A stretch of DNA of 64,000 nt from Agriotes lineatus (Eukaryota; Arthropoda; Insecta; Coleoptera; Elateridae). Within the stretch, counting starts at the first letter, position 1; each line of letters begins with the position of its first letter. The stretch spans positions 310,001 through 374,000 of the forward strand of contig CALNHX010000270.1 in NCBI GenBank assembly GCA_940337035.1, in the 5' to 3' direction. The notes below the pieces were generated by a model. It worked only from the letters and a program-made list of their open reading frames with translations, ran no database searches and was not told where the DNA came from. Shown here in pieces: positions 42,168 through 55,557 of the stretch. Position numbers and translations under genes: made by a program.

Positions 42168-44628
42168 AACCATCTCGCAGTGTCACCTACTGTATCTAAA
42201 ATAGAAATAAACGTCATATTAGCACTTACGAAGGCTTCTCGGCACGCTTAGTGTGTTTGAATATTAATCCAATCGAATGCAAAATTCAATCATTTTCTAT
42301 TCAAATAATTTGTTATTTTGTTTTTGTTAGGGAGCAAGTAGAGTTCTCAGAACGCCTATAAATATATTTAGCTGTGTATAATAACCTAACTGCAACCAAA
42401 CCGCTAAAAGTGCAACTAAAATTAATAATAGGTACCCCAAACCATCTCGCAGTGTCACCTACTGTATCTAAAATAGAAATAAACGTCATATTACCACTTA
42501 CGAAGGCTTCTCGGCACGCTTAGTGTGTTTGAATATTAATCCAATCGAATGCAAAATTCAATCATTTTCTATTCAAATAATTTGTTATTTTGTTTTTGTT
42601 AGGGAGCAAGTAGAGGGCTCAGAACGCCTATAAATATATTTAGCTGTGTATAATAACCTAACTGCAACCAAACCGCTAAAAGTGCAACTAAAATTAATAA
42701 TAAGTACCCCAAAACCATCTCGCAGTGTCCCCTACTGTATCTAAAATAGAAATAAACGTCATATTACCACTTACGAAGGCTTCTCGGCACGCTTAGTGTG
42801 TTTGAATATTAATCCAATCGAATGCAAAATTCAATCATTTTCTATTCAAATAATTTGTTACTTTGTTTTTGTTAGGGAGCAAGTAGAGGGCTCAGAACGC
42901 CTATAAATATATTTAGCTGTGTATAATTACCTAACTGCGACCAAACCGCTAAAAGTGCAACTAAAATTAATCATAAGTACCCCAAAACCATCTCGCAGTG
43001 TCACCTACTGTATCTAAAACAGAAATAAACGTCATATTACCACTTACGAAGGCTTCTCGGCACGCTTAGGTGTGTTTGAATATTAATCCAATCGAATGAA
43101 AAATTCAATCATTTTCTATTGAAATAATTTGTTACTTTGTTTTTGTTAGGGAGCAAGTAGAGGGCTCAGAACGCCTATAAATATATTTAGCTGTGTATAA
43201 TTACCTAACTGCGACCAAACCGCTAAAAGTGCAACTAAAATTAATAATAGGTACCCCAAACCATCTCGCAGTGTCACCTACTGTATCTAAAATAGAAATA
43301 AACGTCATATTACCACTTACGAAGGCTTCTCGGCACGCTTAGTGTGTTTGAATATTAATCCAATCGAATGCAAAATTCAATCATTTTCTATTCAAATAAT
43401 TTGTTACTTTGTTTTTGTTAGGGAGCAAGTAGAGGGCTCAGAACGCCTATAAATATATTTAGCTGTGTATAATTACCTAACTGCGACCAAACCGCTAAAA
43501 GTGCAACTAAAATTAATCATAAGTACCCCAAAACCATCTCGCAGTGTCACCTACTGTATCTAAAATAGAAATAAACGTCATATTACCACTTACGAAGGCT
43601 TCTCGGCACGCTTAGTGTGTTTGAATATTAATCCAATCGAATGCAAAATTCAATAATTTTCTATCAAATAATTTGTTATTTTGTTTTTGTTAGGGAACAA
43701 GTAGAGGGCTCAGAACGCCTATAAATATATTTAGCTGTGTATAATTACCTAACTGCGACCAAACAGCTAAAAGTGCAACTAAAATTAATAATAAGTACCC
43801 CAAAACCATCTCGCAGTGTCACCTACTGTATCTAAAATAGAAATAAACGTCATATTACCACTTACGAAGGCTTCTCGGCACGCTTAGGTGTGTTTGAATA
43901 TTAATCCAATCGAATGCAAAATTCAATCATTTTCTATTCAAATAATTTGTTATTTTGTTTTTGTTAGGGAGCAAGTAGAGGGCTCAGAACGCCTATAAAT
44001 ATATTTAGCTGTGTATAATAACCTAACTGCAACCAAACCGCTAAAAGTGCAACTAAAATTAATAATAAGTACCCCAAAACCATCTCGCAGTGTCACCTAC
44101 TGTATCTTAAATAGGAATAAACGTCATATTACCACTTACGAAGACTTCTAGGCACGCTTAGGTGTGTTTGAATATTAATCCAATCGAATGCAAAATTCAG
44201 TCATTTTCTATTCAAATAATTTGTTATTTTGTTTTTGTTAGGGAGCAAGTAGAGGGCTCAGAACGCCTATAAATATATTTAGCTGTGTATAATGACCTAA
44301 CTGCAACCAAACCGCTAAAAGTGCAACTAAAATTAATCATAAGTACCTGAAAACCATCTCGCAGTGTCACCTACTGTATCTAAAATAAAAATAAACGTCA
44401 TATTACCACTTACGAAGGCTTCTCGGCACGCTTAGTGTGTTTGAATATTAATCCAATCGAATGCAAAATTTAATCATTTTCTATTCAAATAATTTGTTAT
44501 TTTGTTTTTGTTAGGGAGCAAGTAGAGGGCTCAGAACGCCTATAAATATATTTAGCTGTGTATAATAACCTAACTGCAACCAAACCGCTAAAAGTGCAAC
44601 TAAAATTAATAATAAGTACCTACCCCAA
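42168..44628 (+). repeat. 10-mer higher-order unit, copy 3 (nine monomers)
   Basis: A third copy of the 33414 unit, 8754 bp from copy 1 and 6021 bp from copy 2: GAGTTCTCAG at 42341, CTTAAATAGG at 44106, GTACCTACC at 44616. It stops after the GTACCTACC junction; the tenth monomer, with ATTCATATAATTTGATATT in copies 1 and 2, is replaced by a TTACTTTG monomer. Confidence 0.9.
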
Positions 44629-47600
44629 AACCATCTCGCAGTGTCACCTACTGTATCTAAAATAGAAATAAACGTTATATTACCACTTACGAAGGCTTCT
44701 CGGCACGCTTAGTGTGTTTGAATATTAATCCAATCGAATGCAAAATTCAATCATTTTCTATTCAAATAATTTGTTACTTTGTTTTTGTTAGGGAGCAAGT
44801 AGAGGGCTCAGAACGCCTATAAATATATTTAGCTGTGTATAATAACCTAACTGCAACCAAACCGCTAAAAGTGCAACTAAAATTAATAATAAGTACCCCA
44901 AAACCATCTCGCAGTGTCACCTACTGTATCTAAAATAGAAATAAACGTCATATTACCACTTACGAAGGCTTCTCGGCACGCTTAGTGTGTTTGAATATTA
45001 ATCCAATCGAATGCAAAATTCAATCATTTTCTATTCAAATAATTTGTTACTTTGTTTTTGTTAGGGAGCAAGTAGAGGGCTCAGAACGCCTATAAATATA
45101 TTTAGCTGTGTATAATAACCTAACTGCAACCAAACCGCTAAAAGTGCAACTAAAATTAATAATAAGTACCCCAAAACCATCTCGCAGTGTCACCTACTGT
45201 ATCTAAAATAGAAATAAACGTCATATTACCACTTACGAAGGCTTCTCGGCACGCTTAGTGTGTTTGAATATTAATCCAATCGAATGCAAAATTCAATCAT
45301 TTTCTATTCAAATAATTTGTTACTTTGTTTTTGTTAGGGAGCAAGTAGAGGGCTCAGAACGCCTATAAATATATTTAGCTGTGTATAATTACCTAACTGC
45401 GACCAAACCGCTAAAAGTGCAACTAAAATTAATCATAAGTACCCCAAAACCATCTCGCAGTGTCACCTACTGTATCTAAAATAGAAATAAACGTCATATT
45501 ACCACTTACGAAGGCTTCTCGGCACGCTTAGTGTGTTTGAATATTAATCCAATCGAATGCAAAATTCAATCATTTTCTATTCAAATAATTTGTTACTTTG
45601 TTTTTGTTAGGGAGCAAGTAGAGGGCTCAGAACGCCTATAAATATATTTAGCTGTGTATAATTACCTAACTGCGACCAAACCGCTAAAAGTGCAACTAAA
45701 ATTAATAATAGGTACCCCAAACCATCTCGCAGTGTCACCTACTGTATCTAAAATAGAAATAAACGTCATATTACCACTTACGAAGGCTTCTCGGCACGCT
45801 TAATGTGTTTGAATATTAATCCAATCGAATGCAAAATTCAATTATTTTCTATTCAAATAATTTGTTACTTTGTTTTTGTTAGGGAGCAAGTAGAGGGCTC
45901 AGAACGCCTATAAATATATTTAGCTGTGTATAATTACCTAACTGCGACCAAACCGCTAAAAGTGCAACTAAAATTAATAATATATACCCCAAACCATCTC
46001 GCAGTGTCACCTACTGTATCTAAAATAGAAATAAACGTCATATTACCACTTACGAAGGCTTCTCGGCACGCTTAGTGTGTTTGAATATTAATCCAATCGA
46101 ATGCAAAATTCAATCATTTTCTATTCAAATAATTTGTTACTTTGTTTTTGTTAGGGAGCAAGTAGAGGGCTCAGAACGCCTATAAATATATTTAGCTGTG
46201 TATGATAACCTAACTGCAACCAAACCGCTAAAAGTGCAACTAAAATTAATAATAAGTACCCCAAAACCATCTCGCAGTGTCCCCTACTGTATCTAAAATA
46301 GAAATAAACGTCATATTACCACTTACGAAGGCTTCTCGGCACGCTTAGTGTGTTTGAATATTAATCCAATCGAATGCAAAATTCAATCATTTTCTATTCA
46401 AATAATTTGTTACTTTGTTTTTGTTAGGGAGCAAGTAGAGGGCTCAGAACGCCTATAAATATATTTAGCTGTGTATAATTACCTAACTGCGACCAAACCG
46501 CTAAAAGTGCAACTAAAATTAATAATAGGTACCCCAAACCATCTCGCAGTGTCACCTACTGTATCTAAAATAGAAATAAACGTCATATTACCACTTACGA
46601 AGGCTTCTCGGCACGCTTAGTGTGTTTGAATATTAATCCAATCGAATGCAAAATTCAATCATTTTCTATTCAAATAATTTGTTACTTTGTTTTTGTTAGG
46701 GAGCAAGTAGAGGGCTCAGAACGCCTATAAATATATTTAGCTGTGTATGATAACCTAACTGCAACCAAACCGCTAAAAGTGCAACTAAAATTAATATTAA
46801 GTACCCCAAAACCATCTCGCAGTGTCCCCTACTGTATCTAAAATAGAAATAAACGTCATATTACCACTTACGAAGGCTTCTCGGCACGCTTAGTGTGTTT
46901 GAATATTAATCCAATCGAATGCAAAATTCCATCATTTTCTATTCAAATAATTTGTTACTTTGTTTTTGTTAGGGAGCAAGTAGAGGGCTCAGAACGCCTA
47001 TAAATATATTTAGCTGTGTATAATTACCTAACTGCGACCAAACCGCTAAAAGTGCAACTAAAATTAATAATAGGTACCCCAAACCATCTCGCAGTGTCAC
47101 CTACTGTATCTAAAATAGAAATAAACGTCATATTACCACTTACGAAGGCTTCTCGGCACGCTTAGTGTGTTTGAATATTAATCCAATCGAATGCAAAATT
47201 CAATCATTTTCTATTCAAATAATTTGTTACTTTGTTTTTGTTAGGGAGCAAGTAGAGGGCTCAGAACGCCTATAAATATATTTAGCTGTGTATAATTACC
47301 TAACTGCGACCAAACCGCTAAAAGTGCAACTAAAATTAATAATAAGTACCCCAAAACCATCTCGCAGTGTCCCCTACTGTATCTAAAATAGAAATAAACG
47401 TCATATTACCACTTACGAAGGCTTCTCGGCACGCTTAGTGTGTTTGAATATTAATCCAATCGAATGCAAGATTCAATCATTTTCTATTCAAATAATTTGT
47501 TACTTTGTTTTTGTTAGGGAGCAAGTAGAGGGCTCAGAACGCCTATAAATATATTTAGCTGTGTATAATTACCTAACTGCGACCAAACCGCTAAAAGTGC

Positions 47601-48717
47601 AACTAAAATTAATAATAAGTACCCCAAAACCATCTCGCAGTGTCCCCTACTGTATCTAAAATAGAAATAAACGTCATATTACCACTTACGAAGGCTTCTC
47701 GGCACGCTTAGTGTGTTTGAATATTAATCCAATCGAATGCAAAATTCAATCATTTTCTATTCAAATAATTTGTTACTTTGTTTTTGTTAGGGAGCAAGTA
47801 GAGGGCTCAGATCGCCTATAAATATATTTAGCTGTGTATGATAACCTAACTGCAACCAAACCGCTAAAAGTGCAACTAAAATTAATAATAAGTACCCCAA
47901 AACCATCTCGCAGTGTCCCCTACTGTATCTAAAATAGAAATAAACGTCATATTACCACTTACGAAGGCTTCTCGGCACGCTTAGTGTGTTTGAATATTAA
48001 TCCAATCGAATGCAAAATTCAATCATTTCCTATTCAAATAATTTGTTACTTTGTTTTTGTTAGGGAGCTAGTAGAGGGCTCAGAACGCCTATAAATATAT
48101 TTAGCTGTGTATAATTACCTAACTGCGACCAAACCGCTAAAAGTGCAACTAAAATTAATAATAGGTACCCCAAACCATCTCGCAGTGTCACCTACTGTAT
48201 CTAAAATAGAAATAAACGTCATATTACCACTTACGAAGGCTTCTCGGCACGCTTAGTGTGTTTGAATATTAATCCAATCGAATGCAAAATTCAATCATTT
48301 TCTATTCAAATAATTTGTTACTTTGTTTTTGTTAGGGAGCAAGTAGAGGGCTCAGAACGCCTATAAATATATTTAGCTGTGTATAATTACCTAACTGCGA
48401 CCAAACCGCTAAAAGTGCAACTCAAATTAATAATAGGTACCCCAAAACCATCTCGCAGTGTCCCCTACTGTATCTAAAATAGAAATAAACGTCATATTAC
48501 CACTTACGAAGGCTTCTCGGCACGCTTAGTGTGTTTGAATATTAATCCAATCGAATGCAAGATTCAATCATTTTCTATTCAAATAATTTGTTACTTTGTT
48601 TTTGTTAGGGAGCAAGTAGAGGGCTCAGAACGCCTATAAATATATTTAGCTGTGTATAATTACCTAACTGCGACCAAACCGCTAAAAGTGCAACTAAAAT
48701 TAATAATAGGTACCCCA
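44629..48717 (+). repeat. TTACTTTG sub-family zone
   Basis: Fifteen monomers that nearly all read TTTGTTACTTTG and CTTAGTGTG. They alternate between AATAGGTACCCCAAACC and GTGTCCCCTACTG junction forms, i.e. roughly a dimer of 545-546 bp; the rare TGTATGATAACC mark is 545 bp apart at 46201 and 46746. No gene is visible. Confidence 0.85.
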
Positions 48718-50907
48718 AACCATCTCGCAGTGTCACCTACTGTATCTAAAATAGAAATAAACGTCATATTACCACTTACGAAGGCTTCTCGGCACGCTTA
48801 GTGTGTTTGAATATTAATCCAATCGAATCCAAAATTCAATCATTTTCTATTCAAATAATTTGTTATTTTGTTTTTGTTAGGGAGCAAGTAGAGGGCTCAG
48901 AACGCCTATAAATATATTTAGCTGTGTATAATAACCTAACTGCAACCAAACCGCTAAAAGTGCAACTAAAATTAATAATAAGTACCTCAAAACCATCTCG
49001 CAGTGTCACCTACTGTATCTAAAATAGAAATAAACGTCATATTACCACTTACGAAGCCTTCTCGGCACGCTTAGGTGTGTTTGAATATTAATCCAATCGA
49101 ATGCAAGATTCAATCATTTTCTATTCAAATAATTTGTTATTTTGGTTTTGTTAGGGAGCAAGTAGAGGGCTCAGAACGCCTTTAATATATTTAGCTGTGT
49201 ATAATTACCAAACTGCGACCAAACCGCTAAAAGTGCAACTAAAATTAATAATAAGTACCCCAAAACCATCTCGCAGTGTCACCTACTGTATCTAAAATAG
49301 AAATAAACGTCATATTACCACTTACGAAGGCTTCTCGGCACGCTTAGGTGTGTTTGAATATTAATCCAATCGAATGCAAGATTCAATCATTTTCTATTCA
49401 AATAATTTGTTATTTTGGTTTTGTTAGGGAGCAAGTAGAGGGCTCAGAACGCCTATAAATATATTTAGCTGTGTATAATTACCTAACTGCGACCAAACCG
49501 CTAAAAGTGCAACTAAAATTAATAATAAGTACCCCAAAACCATCTCGCAGTGTCACCTACTGTATCTAAAATAGAAATAAACGTCATATTACCACTTACG
49601 AAGGCTTCTCGGCACGCTTATGTGTGTTTGAATATTAATCCAATCGAATGCAAGATTCAATCATTTTCTATTCAAATAATTTGTTATTTTGTTTTTGTTA
49701 GGGAGCAAGTAGTGGGCTCAGAACGCCTATAAATATATTTAGCTGTGTATAATAACCAAACTGCAACCAAACCGCTAAAAGTGCAACTAAAATTAATAAT
49801 AAGTACCCCAAAACCATCTCGCAGTGTCACCTACTGTATCTAAAATAGAAATAAACGTCATATAACCACTTACGAAGGCTTCTCGGCACGCTTATGTGTG
49901 TTTGAATATTAATCCAATCGAATGCAAGATTCAATCATTTTCTATTCAAATAATTTGTTATTTTGTTTTTGTTAGGGAGCAAGTAGTGGGCTCAGAACGC
50001 CTATAAATATATTTAGCTGTGTATAATAACCAAACTGCAACCAAACCGCTAAAAGTGCAACTAAAATTAATAATAAGTACCCCAAAACCATCTCGCAGTG
50101 TCACCTACTGTATCTAAAATAGAAATAAACGTCATATTACCACTTACGAAGGCTTCTCGGCACGCTTATGTGTGTTTGAATATTAATCCAATCGAATGCA
50201 AGATTCAATCATTTTCTATTCAAATAATTTGTTATTTTGTTTTTGTTAGGGAGCAAGTAGTGGGCTCAGAACGCCTATAAATATATTTAGCTGTGTATAA
50301 TAACCAAACTGCAACCAAACCGCTAAAAGTGCAACTAAAATTAATAATAAGTACCCCAAAACCATCTCGCAGTGTCACCTACTGTATCTAAAATAGAAAT
50401 AAACGTCATATCACCACTTACGAAGGCTTCTCGGCACGCTTAGGTGTGTTTGAATATTAATCCAATCGAATGCAAGATTCAATCATTTTCTATTCAAATA
50501 ATTTGTTATTTTGGTTTTGTTAGGGAGCAAGTAGAGGGCTCAGAACGCCTATAAATATATTTAGCTGTGTATAATTACCTAACTGCGACCAAACCGCTAA
50601 AAGTGCAACTAAAATTAATAATAAGTACCCCAAAACCATCTCGCAGTGTCACCTACTGTATCTAAAATAGAAATAAACGTCATATTACCACTTACGAAGG
50701 CTTCTCGGCACGCTTAGGTGTGTTTGAATATTAATCCAATCGAATGCAAGATTCAATCATTTTCTATTCAAATAATTTGTTATTTTGTTTTTGTTAGGGA
50801 GCAAGTAGTGGGCTCAGAACGCCTATAAATATATTTAGCTGTGTATAATAACCTAACTGCAACCAAACCGCTAAAAGTGCAACTAAAATTAATAATAAGT
50901 ACCCCAA

Positions 50908-52000
50908 AACCATCTCGCAGTGTCACCCACTGTATCTAAAATAGAAATAAACGTCATATTACAACTTACGAAGGCTTCTCGGCACGCTTAGGTGTGTTTG
51001 AATATTAATCCAATCGAATGCAAGATTCAATCATTTTCTATTCAAATAATTTGTTATTTTGTTTTTTTTAGGGAGCAAGTAGAGGGCTCAGAACGCCTAT
51101 AAATATATATAGCTGTGTATAATAACCAAACTGCAACCAAACCGCTAAAAGTGCAACTAAAATTAGTAATAAGTACACCAAAACCATCTCGCAGTGTCAC
51201 CTACTGTATCTAAAATAGAAATAAACGTCATATTAGCACTTACGAAGGCTTCTCGGCACGCTTAGTGTGTTTGAATATTAATCCAATCGAATGCAAAATT
51301 CAATCATTTTCTATTCAAATAATTTGTTATTTTGTTTTTGTTAGGGAGCAAGTAGAGTTCTCAGAACGCCTATAAATATATTTAGCTGTGTATAATAACC
51401 TAACTGCAACCAAACCGCTAAAAGTGCAACTAAAATTAATAATAGGTACCCCAAACCATCTCGCAGTGTCACCTACTGTATCTAAAATAGAAATAAACGT
51501 CATATTACCACTTACGAAGCCTTCTCGGCACGCTTAGGTGTGTTTGAATATTAATCCAATCGAATGCAAGATTCAATCATTTTCTATTCAAATAATTTGT
51601 TATTTTGGTTTTGTTAGGGAGCAAGTAGAGGGCTCAGAACGCCTTTAATATATTTAGCTGTGTATAATTACCAAACTGCGACCAAACCGCTAAAAGTGCA
51701 ACTAAAATTAATAATAAGTACCCCAAAACCATCTCGCAGTGTCACCTACTGTATCTAAAATAGAAATAAACGTCATATTACCACTTACGAAGGCTTCTCG
51801 GCACGCTTAGGTGTGTTTGAATATTAATCCAATCGAATGCAAGATTCAATCATTTTCTATTCAAATAATTTGTTATTTTGGTTTTGTTAGGGAGCAAGTA
51901 GAGGGCTCAGAACGCCTATAAATATATTTAGCTGTGTATAATTACCTAACTGCGACCAAACCGCTAAAAGTGCTACTAAAATTAATAATGAGTACCCCAA
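50908..52000 (+). repeat. Tetramer unit, copy 1 (1093 bp)
   Basis: Four monomers in the order ATTACAACTT with GTTTTTTTTAG; AAGTACACC with ATTAGCACTT and GAGTTCTCAG; GAAGCCTTCTC with a shortened GCCTTTAATAT; TTTTGGTTTTG with TATAATTACC. The first three return at 52001. The ACAACTT mark is at 50961 and 52054, and the TTTAATAT mark at 51644 and 52737, both 1093 bp apart. Confidence 0.88.
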
Positions 52001-52816
52001 AACCATCTCGCAGTGTCACCCACTGTATCTAAAATAGAAATAAACGTCATATTACAACTTACGAAGGCTTCTCGGCACGCTTAGGTGTGTTTGAATATTA
52101 ATCCAATCGAATGCAAGATTCAATCATTTTCTATTCAAATAATTTGTTATTTTGTTTTTTTTAGGGAGCAAGTAGAGGGCTCAGAACGCCTATAAATATA
52201 TATAGCTGTGTATAATAACCAAACTGCAACCAAACCGCTAAAAGTGCAACTAAAATTAGTAATAAGTACACCAAAACCATCTCGCAGTGTCACCTACTGT
52301 ATCTAAAATAGAAATAAACGTCATATTAGCACTTACGAAGGCTTCTCGGCACGCTTAGTGTGTTTGAATATTAATCCAATCGAATGCAAAATTCAATCAT
52401 TTTCTATTCAAATAATTTGTTATTTTGTTTTTGTTAGGGAGCAAGTAGAGTTCTCAGAACGCCTATAAATATATTTAGCTGTGTATAATAACCTAACTGC
52501 AACCAAACCGCTAAAAGTGCAACTAAAATTAATAATAGGTACCCCAAACCATCTCGCAGTGTCACCTACTGTATCTAAAATAGAAATAAACGTCATATTA
52601 CCACTTACGAAGCCTTCTCGGCACGCTTAGGTGTGTTTGAATATTAATCCAATCGAATGCAAGATTCAATCATTTTCTATTCAAATAATTTGTTATTTTG
52701 GTTTTGTTAGGGAGCAAGTAGAGGGCTCAGAACGCCTTTAATATATTTAGCTGTGTATAATTACCAAACTGCGACCAAACCGCTAAAAGTGCAACTAAAA
52801 TTAATAATAAGTACCC
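52001..52816 (+). repeat. Tetramer unit, copy 2 (first three monomers)
   Basis: Tandem copy of 50908-51724. The fourth monomer is replaced by the TTATGTGTG type. The ACAACTT start mark appears again at 55065, 3011 bp to the right, so the same block was used a third time. Confidence 0.87.
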
Positions 52817-55557
52817 CAAAACCATCTCGCAGTGTCACCTACTGTATCTAAAATAGAAATAAACGTCATATTACCACTTACGAAGGCTTCTCGGCACGCT
52901 TATGTGTGTTTGAATATTAATCCAATCGAATGCAAGATTCAATCATTTTCTATTCAAATAATTTGTTATTTTGTTTTTGTTAGGGAGCAAGTAGTGGGCT
53001 CAGAACGCCTATAAATATATTTAGCTGTGTATAATAACCAAACTGCAACCAAACCGCTAAAAGTGCAACTAAAATTAATAATAAGTACCCCAAAACCATC
53101 TCGCAGTGTCACCTACTGTATCTAAAATAGAAATAAACGTCATATCACCACTTACGAAGGCTTCTCGGCACGCTTATGTGTGTTTGAATATTAATCCAAT
53201 CGAATGCAAGATTCAATCATTTTCTATTCAAATAATTTGTTATTTTGTTTTTGTTAGGGAGCAAGTAGTGGGCTCAGAACGCCTATAAATATATTTAGCT
53301 GTGTATAATAACCAAACTGCAACCAAACCGCTAAAAGTGCAACTAAAATTAATAATAAGTACCCCAAAACCATCTCGCAGTGTCACCTACTGTATCTAAA
53401 ATAGAAATAAACGTCATATTACCACTTACGAAGGCTTCTCGGCACGCTTATGTGTGTTTGAATATTAATCCAATCGAATGCAAGATTCAATCATTTTCTA
53501 TTCAAATAATTTGTTATTTTGTTTTTGTTAGGGAGCAAGTAGTGGGCTCAGAACGCCTATAAATATATTTAGTTGTGTATAATAACCAAACTGCAACCAA
53601 ACCGCTAAAAGTGCAACTAAAATTAATAATAAGTACCCCAAAACCATCTCGCAGTGTCACCTACTGTATCTAAAATAGAAATAAACGTCATATTACCACT
53701 TACGAAGGCTTCTCGGCACGCTTAGGTGTGTTTGAATATTAATCCAATCGAATGCAAGATTCAATCATTTTCTATTCAAATAATTTGTTATTTTGTTTTT
53801 GTTAGGGAGCAAGTAGTGGGCTCAGAACGCCTATAAATATATTTAGCTGTGTATAATAACCAAACTGCAACCAAACCGCTAAAAGTGCAACTAAAATTAA
53901 TAATAAGTACCCCAAAACCATCTCGCAGTGTCACCTACTGTATCTAAAATAGAAATAAACGTCATATCACCACTTACGAAGGCTTCTCGGCACGCTTATG
54001 TGTGTTTGAATATTAATCCAATCGAATGCAAGATTCAATCATTTTCTATTCAAATAATTTGTTATTTTGTTTTTGTTAGGGAGCAAGTAGTGGGCTCAGA
54101 ACGCCTATAAATATATTTAGCTGTGTATAATAACCAAACTGCAACCAAACCGCTAAAAGTGCAACTAAAATTAATAATAAGTACCCCAAAACCATCTCGC
54201 AGTGTCACCTACTGTATCTAAAATAGAAATAAACGTCATATTACCACTTACGAAGGCTTCTCGGCACGCTTATGTGTGTTTGAATATTAATCCAATCGAA
54301 TGCAAGATTCAATCATTTTCTATTCAAATAATTTGTTATTTTGTTTTTGTTAGGGAGCAAGTAGTGGGCTCAGAACGCCTATAAATATATTTAGCTGTGT
54401 ATAATAACCAAACTGCAACCAAACCGCTAAAAGTGCAACTAAAATTAATAATAAGTACCCCAAAACCATCTCGCAGTGTCACCTACTGTATCTAAAATAG
54501 AAATAAACGTCATATCACCACTTACGAAGGCTTCTCGGCACGCTTAGGTGTGTTTGAATATTAATCCAATCGAATGCAAGATTCAATCATTTTCTATTCA
54601 AATAATTTGTTATTTTGGTTTTGTTAGGGAGCAAGTAGAGGGCTCAGAACGCCTATAAATATATTTAGCTGTGTATAATTACCTAACTGCGACCAAACCG
54701 CTAAAAGTGCAACTAAAATTAATAATAAGTACCCCAAAACCATCTCGCAGTGTCACCTACTGTATCTAAAATAGAAATAAACGTCATATTACCACTTACG
54801 AAGGCTTCTCGGCACGCTTAGGTGTGTTTGAATATTAATCCAATCGAATGCAAGATTCAATCATTTTCTATTCAAATAATTTGTTATTTTGTTTTTGTTA
54901 GGGAGCAAGTAGTGGGCTCAGAACGCCTATAAATATATTTAGCTGTGTATAATAACCTAACTGCAACCAAACCGCTAAAAGTGCAACTAAAATTAATAAT
55001 AAGTACCCCAAAACCATCTCGCAGTGTCACCCACTGTATCTAAAATAGAAATAAACGTCATATTACAACTTACGAAGGCTTCTCGGCACGCTTAGGTGTG
55101 TTTGAATATTAATCCAATCGAATGCAAGATTCAATCATTTTCTATTCAAATAATTTGTTATTTTGTTTTTGTTAGGGAGCAAGTAGAGGGCTCAGAACGC
55201 CTATAAAAATATATAGCTGTGTATAATAACCAAACTGCAACCAAACCGCTAAAAGTGCAACTAAAATTAGTAATAAGTACACCAAAACCATCTCGCAGTG
55301 TCACCTACTGTATCTAAAATAGAAATAAACGTCATATTAGCACTTACGAAGGCTTCTCGGCACGCTTAGTGTGTTTGAATATTAATCCAATCGAATGCAA
55401 AATTCAATCATTTTCTATTCAAATAATTTGTTATTTTGTTTTTGTTAGGGAGCAAGTAGAGTTCTCAGAACGCCTATAAATATATTTAGCTGTGTATAAT
55501 AACCTAACTGCAACCAAACCGCTAAAAGTGCAACTAAAATTAATAATAGGTACCCCA

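Larger units (their letters stand above)
48718..55557 (+). repeat. GGTTTTG and TTATGTGTG sub-family zone
   Basis: About 25 monomers. Those at 49524-50345 and 52806-54457 include a close group with CGCTTATGTGTG and AGTAGTGGGC, several with ATATCACC in place of ATATTACC. The spacing in this group is exactly 274 bp (e.g. 52832, 53106, 53380, 53928, 54202), so the copies have no internal indels. Because TAGG became TATG, a 60-codon open frame exists in seven of these copies; see the rejected list. Confidence 0.85.

Noticed and set aside
49550..54384. Identical 60-codon open frames at 274-bp spacing (49550, 50098, 52832, 53106, 53380, 53928, 54202)
   Set aside because: They exist only where CTTAGGTG became CTTATGTG, removing a TAG stop. 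Most monomers are closed in this frame, and start and length follow the repeat. No coding signal beyond copying of the satellite.
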